NCBI GenBank assembly: GCA_900078375.1 | Contig: FLQS01000019.1 | Coordinates: 1-64,000, forward strand | Origin: an uncultured Mycobacterium sp. | GTDB lineage: Bacteria > Actinomycetota > Actinomycetes > Mycobacteriales > Mycobacteriaceae | DNA: 64,000 nt | Direction of reading: 5' to 3' | Part shown: positions 50,303 through 59,805 of the stretch, piece after piece | Position numbering within the stretch: position 1 is the first letter of the stretch | Layout: each line of letters begins with the position of its first letter | Translations under genes and position numbers: made by a program | The notes under the pieces: model-generated | What the model saw: only the letters and a program-made list of their open reading frames with translations | Told to the model about the DNA's origin: nothing | Databases searched by the model: none

Positions 50303-51685
50303 TTACCGGCCGATACCCTTGTAGATGAAGCCGGCGGCGCGCGCTGCCGCCGGATCGAAGCTGTTTCTGCCGTCCAGGAACACACACCCGGTGGCGGCCA
50401 GGTCGGCGAGGCTGGCCAACGGAATCTGGTGGAACTCCCGGTGTCCGGCCAGAACGACCAGAGCATCGGCGTCCTTGACCGCTGACTCGATGTCCGGCGT
50501 CAGCGGGATCTTGGTCACCGTATGGGCTTCCTCGTCCGGTACCCACGGGTCATGCACGGACAGCTGGCAACCGGACTGTTCGAGCAGCTCGACCACATAC
50601 TTGGTGGGCGTCAGCCGGCAATCGCCGGTGTTGTTCTTGAACGCGATGCCCAGCACGGCGATCTTGCTGGTCTCGATAGCCTTGCCCTGGTCGGCGAGCA
50701 ACTGCGTGAGCAGCCCGTAGGTGTAGGTGGGCATGGTGTCGTTCACGGTTCGAGATGTCTTCGGAACAGACAGGTCCAAGCCGAGGGTCTCCCCTAGGTG
50801 GTTGACGAACCACGGATCCTTGGTGAGGCAGTACCCACCGACGCCCATGCTGGGCATCAAGATGTTGACGTTGTGGCTGCCCTTGGGCATCGAGTTGGCC
50901 GCGGCAATGACCTGGAGCACGTCCATGCCGAGTCGGTCGCACACCTTCGCCATCTCGTTGGCCATCGCGATGTTGAGGTCGATCCAGAGGTTGTCGGCGA
51001 GTTTGACCATCTCCGCCGTGCGCGGGTCGTCGACGACGATCGATTCCACACCTAATGCGTGCCGCCACAACGTCGCGCACGCACGGGCACTGCGCTCGTC
51101 GACGGCGCCGACCACGACGGGAATCGATGTCAGCTCGTGAATGGCCTGGCCTTCGGCGAGCCGCTCCGGGCAGAACGCCAACCCGAAGTCCACCCCGGCC
51201 CTCAGCCCCGAGGCCTCTTCCAGGATCGGCTTGACCAGAGTCTCCGTGGTGTCGGGCGGCACCGTGCTCTTGAGGATGACCAGGTGGCCGGGCCGCAGGT
51301 GCTCGCCGACCGCCCGCGCCGCGGCCGTGATGTCGTCGACGATGGGTTCGTAGTCCGGCCCGAGCGGGGTCCCGACCGTCACCACGATGAAGTCGTTGTC
51401 GGCGATGGCGCCGAAATCCGTTGTCGCGCGCAGCCGGCCGACTCCGACGTTGGTCGCGACCAATTCACCAAGGCCCGGTTCGGGCACATGGCTTCTGCCC
51501 TGGTTGATCTCGTCGACGACATTCTGCCGGACGTCGATCCCAGTGACCGGCCAGCCACGATCAGCCAACACCGCGCCGATCACCGTGCCGATATAGCCGA
51601 AGCCGACAACCGCGATTCCCGAGCGCATACCACGCACCAAGAGGTCGATCTCGGCATCCGTGCGCCCGAACGCGCCTCGAGTCAT
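50303..51685 (-). CDS. Nucleotide-sugar (UDP-hexose/HexNAc) 6-dehydrogenase
   Basis: A 460-residue UDP-sugar dehydrogenase. It shows the Rossmann start VVGFGYIGTVIGAVLAD (~25-41), VGTPLGPDY, KSTVPPDTTE, FCPERLAEGQAIHEL, and the catalytic Cys in GVGGYCLTKDP (~285-295). CPER and the GGYC wording are nearer to UDP-GlcNAc/ManNAc dehydrogenases than to UDP-glucose dehydrogenases (GGSCFPKD). It performs two NAD-dependent oxidations to a uronic acid. The ATG at 51685 has AGGAAG 6 bases upstream. It is the first gene of the operon with the epimerase and a glycosyltransferase. Confidence 0.9.
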   Translation of the reverse strand: MTRGAFGRTDAEIDLLVRGMRSGIAVVGFGYIGTVIGAVLADRGWPVTGIDVRQNVVDEINQGRSHVPEPGLGELVATNVGVGRLRATTDFGAIADNDFIVVTVGTPLGPDYEPIVDDITAAARAVGEHLRPGHLVILKSTVPPDTTETLVKPILEEASGLRAGVDFGLAFCPERLAEGQAIHELTSIPVVVGAVDERSARACATLWRHALGVESIVVDDPRTAEMVKLADNLWIDLNIAMANEMAKVCDRLGMDVLQVIAAANSMPKGSHNVNILMPSMGVGGYCLTKDPWFVNHLGETLGLDLSVPKTSRTVNDTMPTYTYGLLTQLLADQGKAIETSKIAVLGIAFKNNTGDCRLTPTKYVVELLEQSGCQLSVHDPWVPDEEAHTVTKIPLTPDIESAVKDADALVVLAGHREFHQIPLASLADLAATGCVFLDGRNSFDPAAARAAGFIYKGIGR

Positions 51686-51865
51686 TGCGCTTCCTCACTT
51701 CTCACGGTCTGTGCGCGCCTGCGGAGTTTGCCGAAGTCGCACTTCCACGGCCGGTCCGCTGGGCAGCCTAATCCAAACACCAGTGCTGGTGATCTGAAAT
51801 TCGAAGGTTCGAACGACTAACGGGAATTGGCTGACCAAACTGATTTGGCGGCGCCGTCGCCGCTA

Positions 51866-53146
51866 TCAAACGGCGCAGTTGAACCGAGCGAACTCTTCTA
51901 CCCGGTCGGCGGCGGCAGCGACACTCTCGGCGGGCTTCGTCATCTGCGGAGCGAGCTCACGTGCCCGTGCCGAGCACTCCGGGGCCAGGATCCGCCGCAA
52001 GTCTGCGACCAGTGACTTCTCGGTCGTGGTCGCAAACCGCCGCCCGGCACCCACCTTCATTCGCCGCAGCTGAGCTGCGAAGAACGGCTGGTCCGGCAAC
52101 GTCCAGAGAATCAATTGCGGGACGCCGGCCCGTAGGCAGGCAGCCAGGGTTCCGGCCCCACCGTGGTGCACGACAGCGCGGCAGGTCGGGAAGATCGTCG
52201 CGTAGTTGACCTGGCCCACCACCTTCACGTGATCGGACTGCGGGACACCGCTGTAGTCGGTCCCGCCAGCACCGATGATTGCCCGCTCGCCCAGCTGCGC
52301 GCAGGCCGAGGAGATCATCGCGATGGTGTCGGCCGGAGACCCAATCGGCACGCTTCCGAATCCGAAGAAAATCGGTGGCTTTCCCTGTGCGATCCATGCC
52401 GCCACTTCCTCGTCGGCGTCGGTTGGTGACGCCATCGCTAGCGCGCCGACGAAGGGCCGCTGCGGCGGCCGGAGGTCGTTCCACTTCGCCCATTCGCCTA
52501 CGAGTCCGGGAAAGCACACCTGGTCGTAGGCCTGGATTTCCAATGAGCCGCGATCCGCGATCCGACGGGGTGCCGGGGACGTTGCGTCCGCTAGACCCAG
52601 CCCGCGGCGCTGCGCGTTTTCAGCTTTGCGAGTCCCACGCCACGCCAGCCAGTCATTGAGTGTGATCCCGAAGCGGCTCAGCGCCGCCGGAGCGAACGGC
52701 AACAGCTGGCCGTGCGCCCGCGACGGGAAATAATGCAGCGTGACCAGCGGGATGTCGTAGTACTCGGCGACATTGGCGGCGGGTTGTTCGAAAATCAGGC
52801 CGGTGAGCAGCAGATCAGCGTCGCGGGCAGCCGAAGCGAGCGTGGTGGTCATCTCCTGCCAGCACCGGTTGGCGAACTCTGCGGTTTCACGGCTCATCCG
52901 GCCCAGCTCCTTGAGCTTCCAGGGCGTACGCGAGTAGCAGGTGAAGTACTGACGTTGCAGATCCAGGATCGGGGTCGAATCCAGCCCGTACGCGATGGCC
53001 GAAAGGCCCGCCGCTTGGGCAAAACCGACCAGGTTGGGCGGGACGGCTATGGTTATCTCGTGCCCTCGGCGTTGCAGCTCACGGCCGACAACCACGGCGG
53101 GCTCGATATCGCCGCGGCCACCATAGCTTGACAACAGAAATCTCAT
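51866..53146 (-). CDS. UGT-type glycosyltransferase, paralog 3
   Basis: A 426-residue member of the same family: MRFLLSSYGGRGDIEP, GHEITIAVPPN, PIFFGFGSVP and VVHHGGAGTLAA. The start is placed at the ATG at 53146, where paralogs begin; an upstream in-frame start at 53200 adds 18 unconserved residues. It follows a TylF-like methyltransferase gene by 150 bases on the same strand. Its N-terminal half is closest to that of paralog 4 (SYGGRGDIEP, FEQ-AANVAEYYDIPL), so these two may use similar acceptors. Confidence 0.92.
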   Translation of the reverse strand: MRFLLSSYGGRGDIEPAVVVGRELQRRGHEITIAVPPNLVGFAQAAGLSAIAYGLDSTPILDLQRQYFTCYSRTPWKLKELGRMSRETAEFANRCWQEMTTTLASAARDADLLLTGLIFEQPAANVAEYYDIPLVTLHYFPSRAHGQLLPFAPAALSRFGITLNDWLAWRGTRKAENAQRRGLGLADATSPAPRRIADRGSLEIQAYDQVCFPGLVGEWAKWNDLRPPQRPFVGALAMASPTDADEEVAAWIAQGKPPIFFGFGSVPIGSPADTIAMISSACAQLGERAIIGAGGTDYSGVPQSDHVKVVGQVNYATIFPTCRAVVHHGGAGTLAACLRAGVPQLILWTLPDQPFFAAQLRRMKVGAGRRFATTTEKSLVADLRRILAPECSARARELAPQMTKPAESVAAAADRVEEFARFNCAV

Positions 53147-53296
53147 CGCGGGGCTGTTGGCCTTTCCGTCCTCGTGCGCGTGCGCCAACGTCGGGAGCAC
53201 CGGCCATTATTGCTGGTTCCGCGAACACCGCGTGTGCATTCGGCAGTTCGGCGTGAGTGCGGCGGCTCCCCGGCAAGCGTCGGTCGAGATAAGAAC

Positions 53297-54064
53297 TCAG
53301 CCTCGGTCCACGGGTTGTGTCACGGAAAAGGCCAGTGCCATCGGCGTAGTGCCAACGAGTTCGCAACCAATTGACGGCAGGACAGCTTCGTCTAGCAGGC
53401 GCCGCTCGTCCTGATCCATCGCTTCATCGAAGTAAATGGCATCTCCGGGCAGCAGGTGTGGACTGATCGTCTCCCACGCGTAGGCCGTCGGTTCGTAAAT
53501 ATCCATATCGAAGAGGACCAGCCATTGCGCACCCCGCGCTCTGACCAAATCGACTGCGCCGAGGGTGTCCTCCACATCACCGACGTGCCAGCACACTCGC
53601 TCGTCTTCGATTGCGGGCGGCTGACCACCGGCATCGAATGCACCTTCATCGAGCCCCCGCCACGCACGAGGCAGCCCCGTAAAACGATCGAAACCATGCC
53701 ACGTCACGTCCCGCCCGCGTAATCGGCGCAGCCACCAGTGAGTCGCGTAGCCCCAAGCCACTCCGAACTCCAGCACGAACAAGGAGCGATTTGGATCTAG
53801 CCGCTGCGCTACCTGTTCCCATAACTTTTCCCGACGTCCGTAGACCTCGGGGCGATAGCCAAATGTCCGTCGCTGCCAGTCAACGAAGTCGGCGATTTCC
53901 CAGAGGGGATGGTCTCGGCCGGCGTCGATGGTTTTTGTACGGAGCGCGGATGAGACTCCCAAGAGGCGTGCGGCGGTGGGCTCTATGGAGGAATTCCAGA
54001 AGTTGTACTCGGCGGCGTCCGGGAATGCACCGGGCAGGCCACCTTGGCTGAATAGACGGCCCAT
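53297..54064 (-). CDS. TylF-like SAM-dependent O-methyltransferase
   Basis: A 255-residue class I methyltransferase: LFVLEFGVAWGYATHWW (SAM site, ~95-111), WHGFDRFTGLP, LFDMDIYEPTAYAWE and IYFDEAMDQDE, giving the acidic metal/substrate residues of the TylF (macrocin O-methyltransferase) group. The ATG at 54064 follows AAGGGGA; an in-frame TTG lies two codons upstream. It is the first gene of a pair with glycosyltransferase paralog 3. A 14-base palindrome lies just upstream. It probably methylates a sugar hydroxyl of the glycolipopeptide. Confidence 0.85.
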   Translation of the reverse strand: MGRLFSQGGLPGAFPDAAEYNFWNSSIEPTAARLLGVSSALRTKTIDAGRDHPLWEIADFVDWQRRTFGYRPEVYGRREKLWEQVAQRLDPNRSLFVLEFGVAWGYATHWWLRRLRGRDVTWHGFDRFTGLPRAWRGLDEGAFDAGGQPPAIEDERVCWHVGDVEDTLGAVDLVRARGAQWLVLFDMDIYEPTAYAWETISPHLLPGDAIYFDEAMDQDERRLLDEAVLPSIGCELVGTTPMALAFSVTQPVDRG

Positions 54065-54388
54065 TATCAATCCCCTTTATTGGCGGATCCGCCACCTTCG
54101 GTCAGTCACCCAACGGGTCAACCGGGGCCGACGATGCCGCGTTCCCAAACTTAGTCGGGTCGAGGGTAGCCGGAGCAGACCTGGAATAGGAGCCAAATTT
54201 AAGGTGGACGGAATTTCTGATAGCTCAGTCAGTCAATTCGTAGTGGTCGCATACCGCGTGAACCGGCGGTGGAATCGACCGAACCAACCTGCCGATCGCC
54301 AGCTCAGTCGAGGCTGTAATGGCCAGTGGTACGATCTCGAACCGCCCAGATCAGGCCATTTCTTGGGCCATCACGCTGAGGAGCTCGA
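54065..54388. promoter_or_regulatory. Divergent promoter region, methyltransferase / GMC oxidoreductase
   Basis: 324 bases without a gene separate two divergent operons. The region contains the palindrome at 54081-54094, a possible -10 for the plus-strand operon (TACGAT, 54330-54335) without a good -35, and the GAGGAG ribosome site for the GMC gene. The middle part is relatively AT-rich, with nothing else recognisable. Confidence 0.5.
54081..54094. promoter_or_regulatory. Perfect 14-base palindrome, operator candidate
   Basis: TGGCGGATCCGCCA is a perfect palindrome located 17 bases upstream of the methyltransferase ATG and next to its AAGGGGA ribosome site. This position would let a bound dimer block transcription or initiation. 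It contains no known consensus that I recognise. Confidence 0.4.
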
Positions 54389-56029
54389 TTGGCTGACGGC
54401 GAACTGAGTGCGAGCGAAGCCGAACGCGTGATGTGGGACGTCATCGTGATCGGCGCAGGCATGAGCGGCGGCATGCTGGGCTACCGGCTGGCCAGCTCGG
54501 GTCGCCGCGTGCTGTTCGTCGAGAAGGGCCACTCGACACTGCCGGGAGTACCGGGAACCATCCGCGGTGCGGTGCCCGAACAGGCCGAACCGCAGGCCTA
54601 CCGTTCCGAGCAGAGTTTCTACGACGCCCTCGCCCGCGCCGGACGCACCACCGACGAGATCGAAGACATCAGCGCCCGCTCCGCCAAAAGATTCGTGCCG
54701 TTCATCGGTGCCGGGACCGGCGGATCGTCCGCGCTCTACGGCATGGTCTGCGAACGGTTCTTCGCGCGCGATTTCACCCCGCGGCAAAACTTCGCCGACC
54801 CCGGCGAATCGACGGTCCCCGAAGCCTGGCCGGTCAGCTATGACCAGATGGTCCCCTGGTACAGCGAGGCCGAGAAGCTGCTCGGCGTGCGCGGCCAGCC
54901 CGATCCCCTGCGGCCAGAGGCCGCCGACCTCAACATCCCCGCGGCACCGCCGTTTTCGATGGACAACCAGCCGCTCGTCAACTACCTGGCCGGTCGCGGA
55001 CTGCACCCCTATCACCTGCCGATGGCCTGCGACTACACCGACGATTGCGCTACCTGCCAGACGTTCCTCTGCGCGCGCTCGTGCAAGAACGACGGTGCCC
55101 GCAACGGCGTGCTTCCCGCGATCACCGAGCACGGCGCCCAGCTACTCGCGCGCTGCCGGGTCCTGCACCTGGAGGCCGACCGCAGCCGGGTCCGACGCGT
55201 AGTGTGCGAGCAGGACGGCGCCAGACTGACCCTGGATGCGAAAGTTGTGGTGCTGGCCGCCGGCGCGTTGTCCACGCCTGTGCTGCTGCTCAATTCCCGC
55301 TCGGGTGATTGGCCCAACGGGCTGGCCAACGGCTCAGACATGGTGGGCCGCAACCTCATGCGTCACCTGCTCGAGCCGATGGAGATATGGCAGCAGACCG
55401 GCACGCGTACCTCCACGGCGAGCAAGGAGATCGGGTTCAACGATTTCTATTTCTGGGAGGGGCAGAAATATGGCACGGTCCAGTCATTCGGCGCCGTGCC
55501 CCCCGTGGAGTGGATGACCAATCGGCCTGGCGGGCAAGGAAAAGCACTACGTCTGGTGAGCCCGGCGATCCGGCAGGTCTACAAGCGGTTCCTCAACGGC
55601 GGGCTGGTCCTGGCGGCGATCATGGAAGACCTCCCCTACCTGGACAACCGCGTGCTGCCCTCAGAGCAGCCCGGCACTGATGGTCGACAGCGACTGCGAA
55701 TGCAGTATCGCTTGCGCCCGAATGAGATCGAACGCCGCACCACCTTCTTGCGGCAATTGAAAGAGGTATTCCAGCCGTTTCGCAAGCTGCAACTTGGCAG
55801 CGGCAAGGACAATTCGAACCTGGGCCACGTCTGCGGCACCTGTCGTTTCGGCACCGACCCCAAAAGCAGTGTGTTGGATGGAAATAACCGTGCCCATGAG
55901 GTGGACAACCTCTATGTGGTGGACACCTCGTACTTCCCCTCCAGCGCCGGCCTGAACCCGAGCCTGACGGTGGCAGCCAACGCATTACGCGTCGCCGAGC
56001 ACATCGGCCAGGCACATTTTGAACAATAG
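54389..56029 (+). CDS. GMC-family FAD oxidoreductase
   Basis: A 546-residue flavoprotein. The FAD-binding GAGMSGGMLGYRLA (~22-35) and FVEKG, GAGTGGSSALYGM (second FAD loop, ~107-119) and VVVLAAGALSTP belong to the GMC family. The C-terminal NLYVVDTSYFPSSAGLNPSLT carries Asn-Pro, with the active-site His expected in NLGHVCGTCRFG. A four-Cys patch (DDCATCQTFLCARSC) is unusual and may bind metal. The start is TTG at 54389 after GAGGAG. It overlaps the hydrolase gene by 11 bases. It may oxidise an alcohol of the lipid or a sugar; the substrate is unknown. Confidence 0.9.
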   Translation: MADGELSASEAERVMWDVIVIGAGMSGGMLGYRLASSGRRVLFVEKGHSTLPGVPGTIRGAVPEQAEPQAYRSEQSFYDALARAGRTTDEIEDISARSAKRFVPFIGAGTGGSSALYGMVCERFFARDFTPRQNFADPGESTVPEAWPVSYDQMVPWYSEAEKLLGVRGQPDPLRPEAADLNIPAAPPFSMDNQPLVNYLAGRGLHPYHLPMACDYTDDCATCQTFLCARSCKNDGARNGVLPAITEHGAQLLARCRVLHLEADRSRVRRVVCEQDGARLTLDAKVVVLAAGALSTPVLLLNSRSGDWPNGLANGSDMVGRNLMRHLLEPMEIWQQTGTRTSTASKEIGFNDFYFWEGQKYGTVQSFGAVPPVEWMTNRPGGQGKALRLVSPAIRQVYKRFLNGGLVLAAIMEDLPYLDNRVLPSEQPGTDGRQRLRMQYRLRPNEIERRTTFLRQLKEVFQPFRKLQLGSGKDNSNLGHVCGTCRFGTDPKSSVLDGNNRAHEVDNLYVVDTSYFPSSAGLNPSLTVAANALRVAEHIGQAHFEQ

Positions 56030-56828
56030 GGCCGCCCCGGTGGATCTGTTTGTGCGGGAGTCCGGCCCAACCGATGCGCCCGCCATCGTGTTCCTTCACG
56101 GCGGGTGGATGAGCGGCTGGTCCTGGGAGCCCGTAGTCCAACGAATGCAGCGATACCACTGCCTGGTACCCGACCTTCCCCAGTACGGCGGCAGTTTCGG
56201 GCAGGGACCATTCGATATGAGCCGGGCAACCGAGGCCGTGGCAGATCTCATCCGCTCGCGGGTGAGTACCGGTCCGGCACATATTGTGGGCTTCTCCCTG
56301 GGCGCCCAGGTGGGGCTGCGGCTGCTGGCGACCGAGCCCGAGCTCGTCGATCGGGCGGTGCTGTGCGGGGCTGTCGTCAATACGCTTCCGGGCGCGCACC
56401 TGACGAAATTTCTGCCTGCACTGTCGGTTCGCAGCGCGTTGTTTCGGCGCTGGGTGAAGCACCAGATGGATTCCCACCAATTAGGCGTGCTCTCGCCCTG
56501 GGCTGACGATTACCACGAGGATGTGCGGCTGCTGACGACTGAGCAGCTACCCCACATCGTGATGGCCTCCGCCGGGTTCACCGCGCCCGAAGGACTCAAC
56601 GAATCCGATACGCCGGCGCTGTTCCTCGCCGGCGGGAGCGAGATGTGGGTGGTCCGGAGCTGGGCCGCCACGCTCGCGCGACCGATGCCCAACGGTGTCG
56701 CCGGGGTGGCAGCCGGCATGCGCCACGACTGGCCGGTGCGCAATCCCGAGCTGTTCTCCCGAACGGTTGACGGCTGGCTTTCCGGCGCGGGTCTGCCGGC
56801 CGAGATCGTGTTGTCGACGCGCGAGTAA
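56019..56828 (+). CDS. Alpha/beta hydrolase
   Basis: A 269-residue hydrolase: FLHGGWMSGWSW (oxyanion region), VGFSLGAQ (nucleophile Ser at ~95), an acid expected after ALFLAGGSE, and the final His in GMRHDWP. The TTG at 56019 overlaps the GMC stop by 11 bases, so translation is coupled; a GTG at 56041 is an alternative start. There is no signal peptide, so it is cytoplasmic. It could act as a hydrolase or acyltransferase on the lipopeptide intermediate, or be a free-standing thioesterase for the NRPS, which lacks one. That is inference only. Confidence 0.85.
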   Translation: MNNRAAPVDLFVRESGPTDAPAIVFLHGGWMSGWSWEPVVQRMQRYHCLVPDLPQYGGSFGQGPFDMSRATEAVADLIRSRVSTGPAHIVGFSLGAQVGLRLLATEPELVDRAVLCGAVVNTLPGAHLTKFLPALSVRSALFRRWVKHQMDSHQLGVLSPWADDYHEDVRLLTTEQLPHIVMASAGFTAPEGLNESDTPALFLAGGSEMWVVRSWAATLARPMPNGVAGVAAGMRHDWPVRNPELFSRTVDGWLSGAGLPAEIVLSTRE

Positions 56829-56945
56829 CGTGCCCGCGTGCCAATCGGCCTCGAACGCCGAACTGTCGTCCAGCACTGCGAGATGACGTAATAATGACCG
56901 GTGCCCCCACACTGCGCGCACGACGACCGAAAGCCAGGATCCGCA

Positions 56946-58229
56946 ATGAAGTTTGTACTGGCGAGCTATGGCGGCCGCGGCGATATCGAACCCTCGGTCG
57001 TCGTCGGTCGTGAGCTGCTGCGGCGAGGGCACGACGTACAAATAGCCGTCCCTCCTAACCTGGTTGGTTTTGCCGAGGCGGCCGGACTCAGCGCGGTCAG
57101 CTACGGCCTGGACTCGCGAGCTATCGCAGACCTCCAGCGCAAGTACTGGACATGCTTCTTCCGAACACCGTGGAAGCTCAAGGAGCTCGGCGCACTGGGG
57201 CGGGAGATCGGGGAGTTCGTCACCCAGTGTTGGGGCACGGCGGACAACGCGACCCTGACGGCGCTGGCAGACGGGGCCGACCTGCTCATTGCTGGCCTGG
57301 GCTTCGAACAGCTCACCGCCAATGTCGCGGAATACTATGACATTCCGTTGGCCACACTGCAGTTCTATCCCGTGCGCGCCAACAGCCAACTCCTACGATT
57401 CCTGCCGGCCTGCTTGGGACGGCGGGCGATGACCGCCTATGAGCGGATGTCGTGGAGTGGCCCGGTGAAGGACATCGAGGATGCTCAGCGTCGGGAACTG
57501 GGCCTGCCGAAGGCGACGACGCCCTGGCCGCAAAGGATCGCCGAACGTGGGTCGCTCGAGATCCAGGGCTACGACGAGGTGTACTTTCCGGGACTGTCGG
57601 CGGAATGGGCGAAATTCGGTCACCCGCGGCCTTTTGTCGGCACGTTGACGCTGGATTCGCCAACGGAAGCGGACCAGCCTGTGTTGTCGTGGATCTCCGA
57701 GGGCACTGCGCCGATTTTCTTCGGTTTCGGCACCATACCGATCGGATCGACAGCCGATACCTTCGCCATGATCAGCGCGGCATGCGCGCAGTTGGGTGAG
57801 CGAGCACTGGTGGGCTGTGGCGGAACTGATTTCAGTAGCGTCCCGCATTCCGATCATGTCAAGGTCGTGCGCGAGATGAATTACGGTGCCGTCTTTCCTA
57901 GCTGCCGGGCGGTGGTGCACCACGGCGGCGCGGGCACCACGGCAGCGGGCCTGCGCGCCGGCGCTCCCACACTGATTCTCTGGACGTTCCCCGATCAACC
58001 GTTCTTCGGCTCTGCAGTAAAACGACTGAAAGTGGGAACTGCCCGGCGCTTTTCGACGACAACCGAGAAGACTCTGGTCGCAGACCTGCGCAAAATACTG
58101 GATCCGCAATACCGCACCCGGGCCCGTGAAATTGCCCACAACATCACCGCTCCAGCCGTCAGCACGACGGCCGCAGCCGATCAGATCGAGAATTTCGCCC
58201 AGCTTCGACAGCGTCGTCGAACGTCTTGA
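56946..58229 (+). CDS. UGT-type glycosyltransferase, paralog 4
   Basis: A 427-residue GT-B enzyme: MKFVLASYGGRGDIEP, GHDVQIAVPPN, PIFFGFGTIP and VVHHGGAGTTAAG (donor loop intact). The start is the ATG at 56946 with an AGGA site; an in-frame start at 56901 adds 15 unconserved residues. It lies 117 bases after the hydrolase on the same strand and may share its transcript. Its 3' end is convergent with the broken PE-PPE gene 21 bases away. Confidence 0.92.
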   Translation: MKFVLASYGGRGDIEPSVVVGRELLRRGHDVQIAVPPNLVGFAEAAGLSAVSYGLDSRAIADLQRKYWTCFFRTPWKLKELGALGREIGEFVTQCWGTADNATLTALADGADLLIAGLGFEQLTANVAEYYDIPLATLQFYPVRANSQLLRFLPACLGRRAMTAYERMSWSGPVKDIEDAQRRELGLPKATTPWPQRIAERGSLEIQGYDEVYFPGLSAEWAKFGHPRPFVGTLTLDSPTEADQPVLSWISEGTAPIFFGFGTIPIGSTADTFAMISAACAQLGERALVGCGGTDFSSVPHSDHVKVVREMNYGAVFPSCRAVVHHGGAGTTAAGLRAGAPTLILWTFPDQPFFGSAVKRLKVGTARRFSTTTEKTLVADLRKILDPQYRTRAREIAHNITAPAVSTTAAADQIENFAQLRQRRRTS

Positions 58230-58250
58230 CTTCTATGGACGCCAACAACA

Positions 58251-59646
58251 TCACGCGTGCGCACGAACTCGGGCCGAATTGGCTGTTCCACCATGCCGAT
58301 TCACCGTGGTTGGTTGACCAGCCTTCGGTGCGGCAGGTCGGGCACCTGATGGCTTCTTCGGTGACGAGGCCGATGCGGTGATCGCCGAATCGCTGGCTGG
58401 CGCAGCAGCATCGGCTACCTGAGAGGCTTGTCGCCGGGACCGTCCCATCGTCACCGGCGCGGTGGTCAATTCCGACGCTGCAGAGCTGGTGGGCGACGTC
58501 GCATCTGCCGTGGCATCAGAATTGAGGTAGCTAACGTCCGGGCCGCCAACGCCGTAAGGGCCGGGCCGTTGCGTGCCGAATGGACGAATTCCGAGCAAGT
58601 CCTGTAGCCCGTTGTCCCACCCGGTGGGTATTGCCACCAAGAAGTTCCTGGCCAAGACCGCTGGGTCAGGGAAATACCCGTAGTCCCAGCCAGTGGCTTC
58701 ACCGGGGCTGATCGTCCGGTCGTAGCCGGCCTCCACCAGAACCCGCAGCGGCGCATCCAATACGTCAGCCAGGACGGGGCCGATGAGTGGCACCTGCTGA
58801 AGTGGCACCAACAGGGGCAGGACCGACGCCGAGATCAGGTAATTAGGTGGTGTCACCGTACTGGCCCTGATCAACTACCCCTGCTTCGCTGAGACTGTGG
58901 CTCATGTAATTCGGATGAACCATGAGCATGCCCATGTAGGCGTTCAAATCGGCGAGCAGGTTCATGGGATTGAGCGGAGCATCCGCGATGCCGTCGTACT
59001 GGACCGCGATATCGACGGTCGCGTATTGGGTGTTCGTCAGTGGGGCGGAGCTGGGCGCTATCCGCGAAGATAATCCGCCATTGGGACGATTGCCGGCGCC
59101 GATGAGAACGAACGAAACGTCAGGCCCCTCGCCTACCCCGTACTGGGCGGCTAGCGCAGCCTTCTCGAGCGTCGAAATCGTCGCACTCTGCGAATATCCG
59201 AAGACCACGAACGTGTCAGACGCCGAAGGCGTCGCCGATCCGACGACCTGGTTGATATCGCAGGCGTTGGAACCAAGGCAACTGTCGAGCGCCGCGAGAC
59301 CCTGGGCAATCGACTCCTCAATCGGCAAAGTTCCGTAATCGGGCGCATGTTCTTCGGGGGTGATGAGAGCGACGCCGTTGTATGGCCCAGCTGGGATACC
59401 CGTCGGGCGCAGTGTCGTCGAGGACGGCGAAACGTAGGTGCCGACTGCCGCGCTGACGAATTGTTGGACGTAGGACACGGTGTCCGCGGACGACAGCGAA
59501 TGTCCGGTACCACCCATGACCAGAACAGTTGTGGCAGCTCCCGCGACAAACGCGAAGACCGAGGAGACTGTCGAGACAATGGCAACGACCACAGCGACGA
59601 TCAGGGCGGAAACAGCGCACACCGTTGTGCGCAACGTCGCGTTCAC
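58251..59646 (-). pseudogene. PE-PPE domain hydrolase, split by a frameshift
   Basis: Two overlapping frames encode one PE-PPE (PF08237) serine-hydrolase-like protein. The first (59646-58843, GTG start after GGAGGG) gives a signal/TM segment (~8-40), VMGGTGHSLS, the nucleophile box VVFGYSQSAT and ends QYGDTT-stop. The second (58874-58251) continues the domain with PPNYLISASVLPLL, IGPVLADVL, LRVLVEAGYD and a Pro/Ala-rich basic tail. A one-base change in the 32-base overlap would join them. Intact relatives such as Chp-type proteins act as acyltransferases or esterases in mycobacterial lipid loci. A sequencing error cannot be excluded; if real, the first part alone probably lacks a complete domain. 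Confidence 0.75.
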
Positions 59647-59805
59647 TCACCCTCCGTACCGCTCTCGCACAGCACTCAGCCAGCGCTGATCTCCGCCTTC
59701 CGCAAACAATATGAACTGGATTACGGTTGACCTGTCAAGCGTTTTGCGCAGCCTGAGCTAAGGATGGTTCCGACGCTGTCGCCGGAGACGATCTGAAAGC
59801 GCGGG

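Noticed and set aside
50251..50466. N-terminal extension of the epimerase
   Set aside because: It overlaps the end of the dehydrogenase gene. The NAD-binding start (MANVVVTGG) and ribosome site fix the ATG at 50250.
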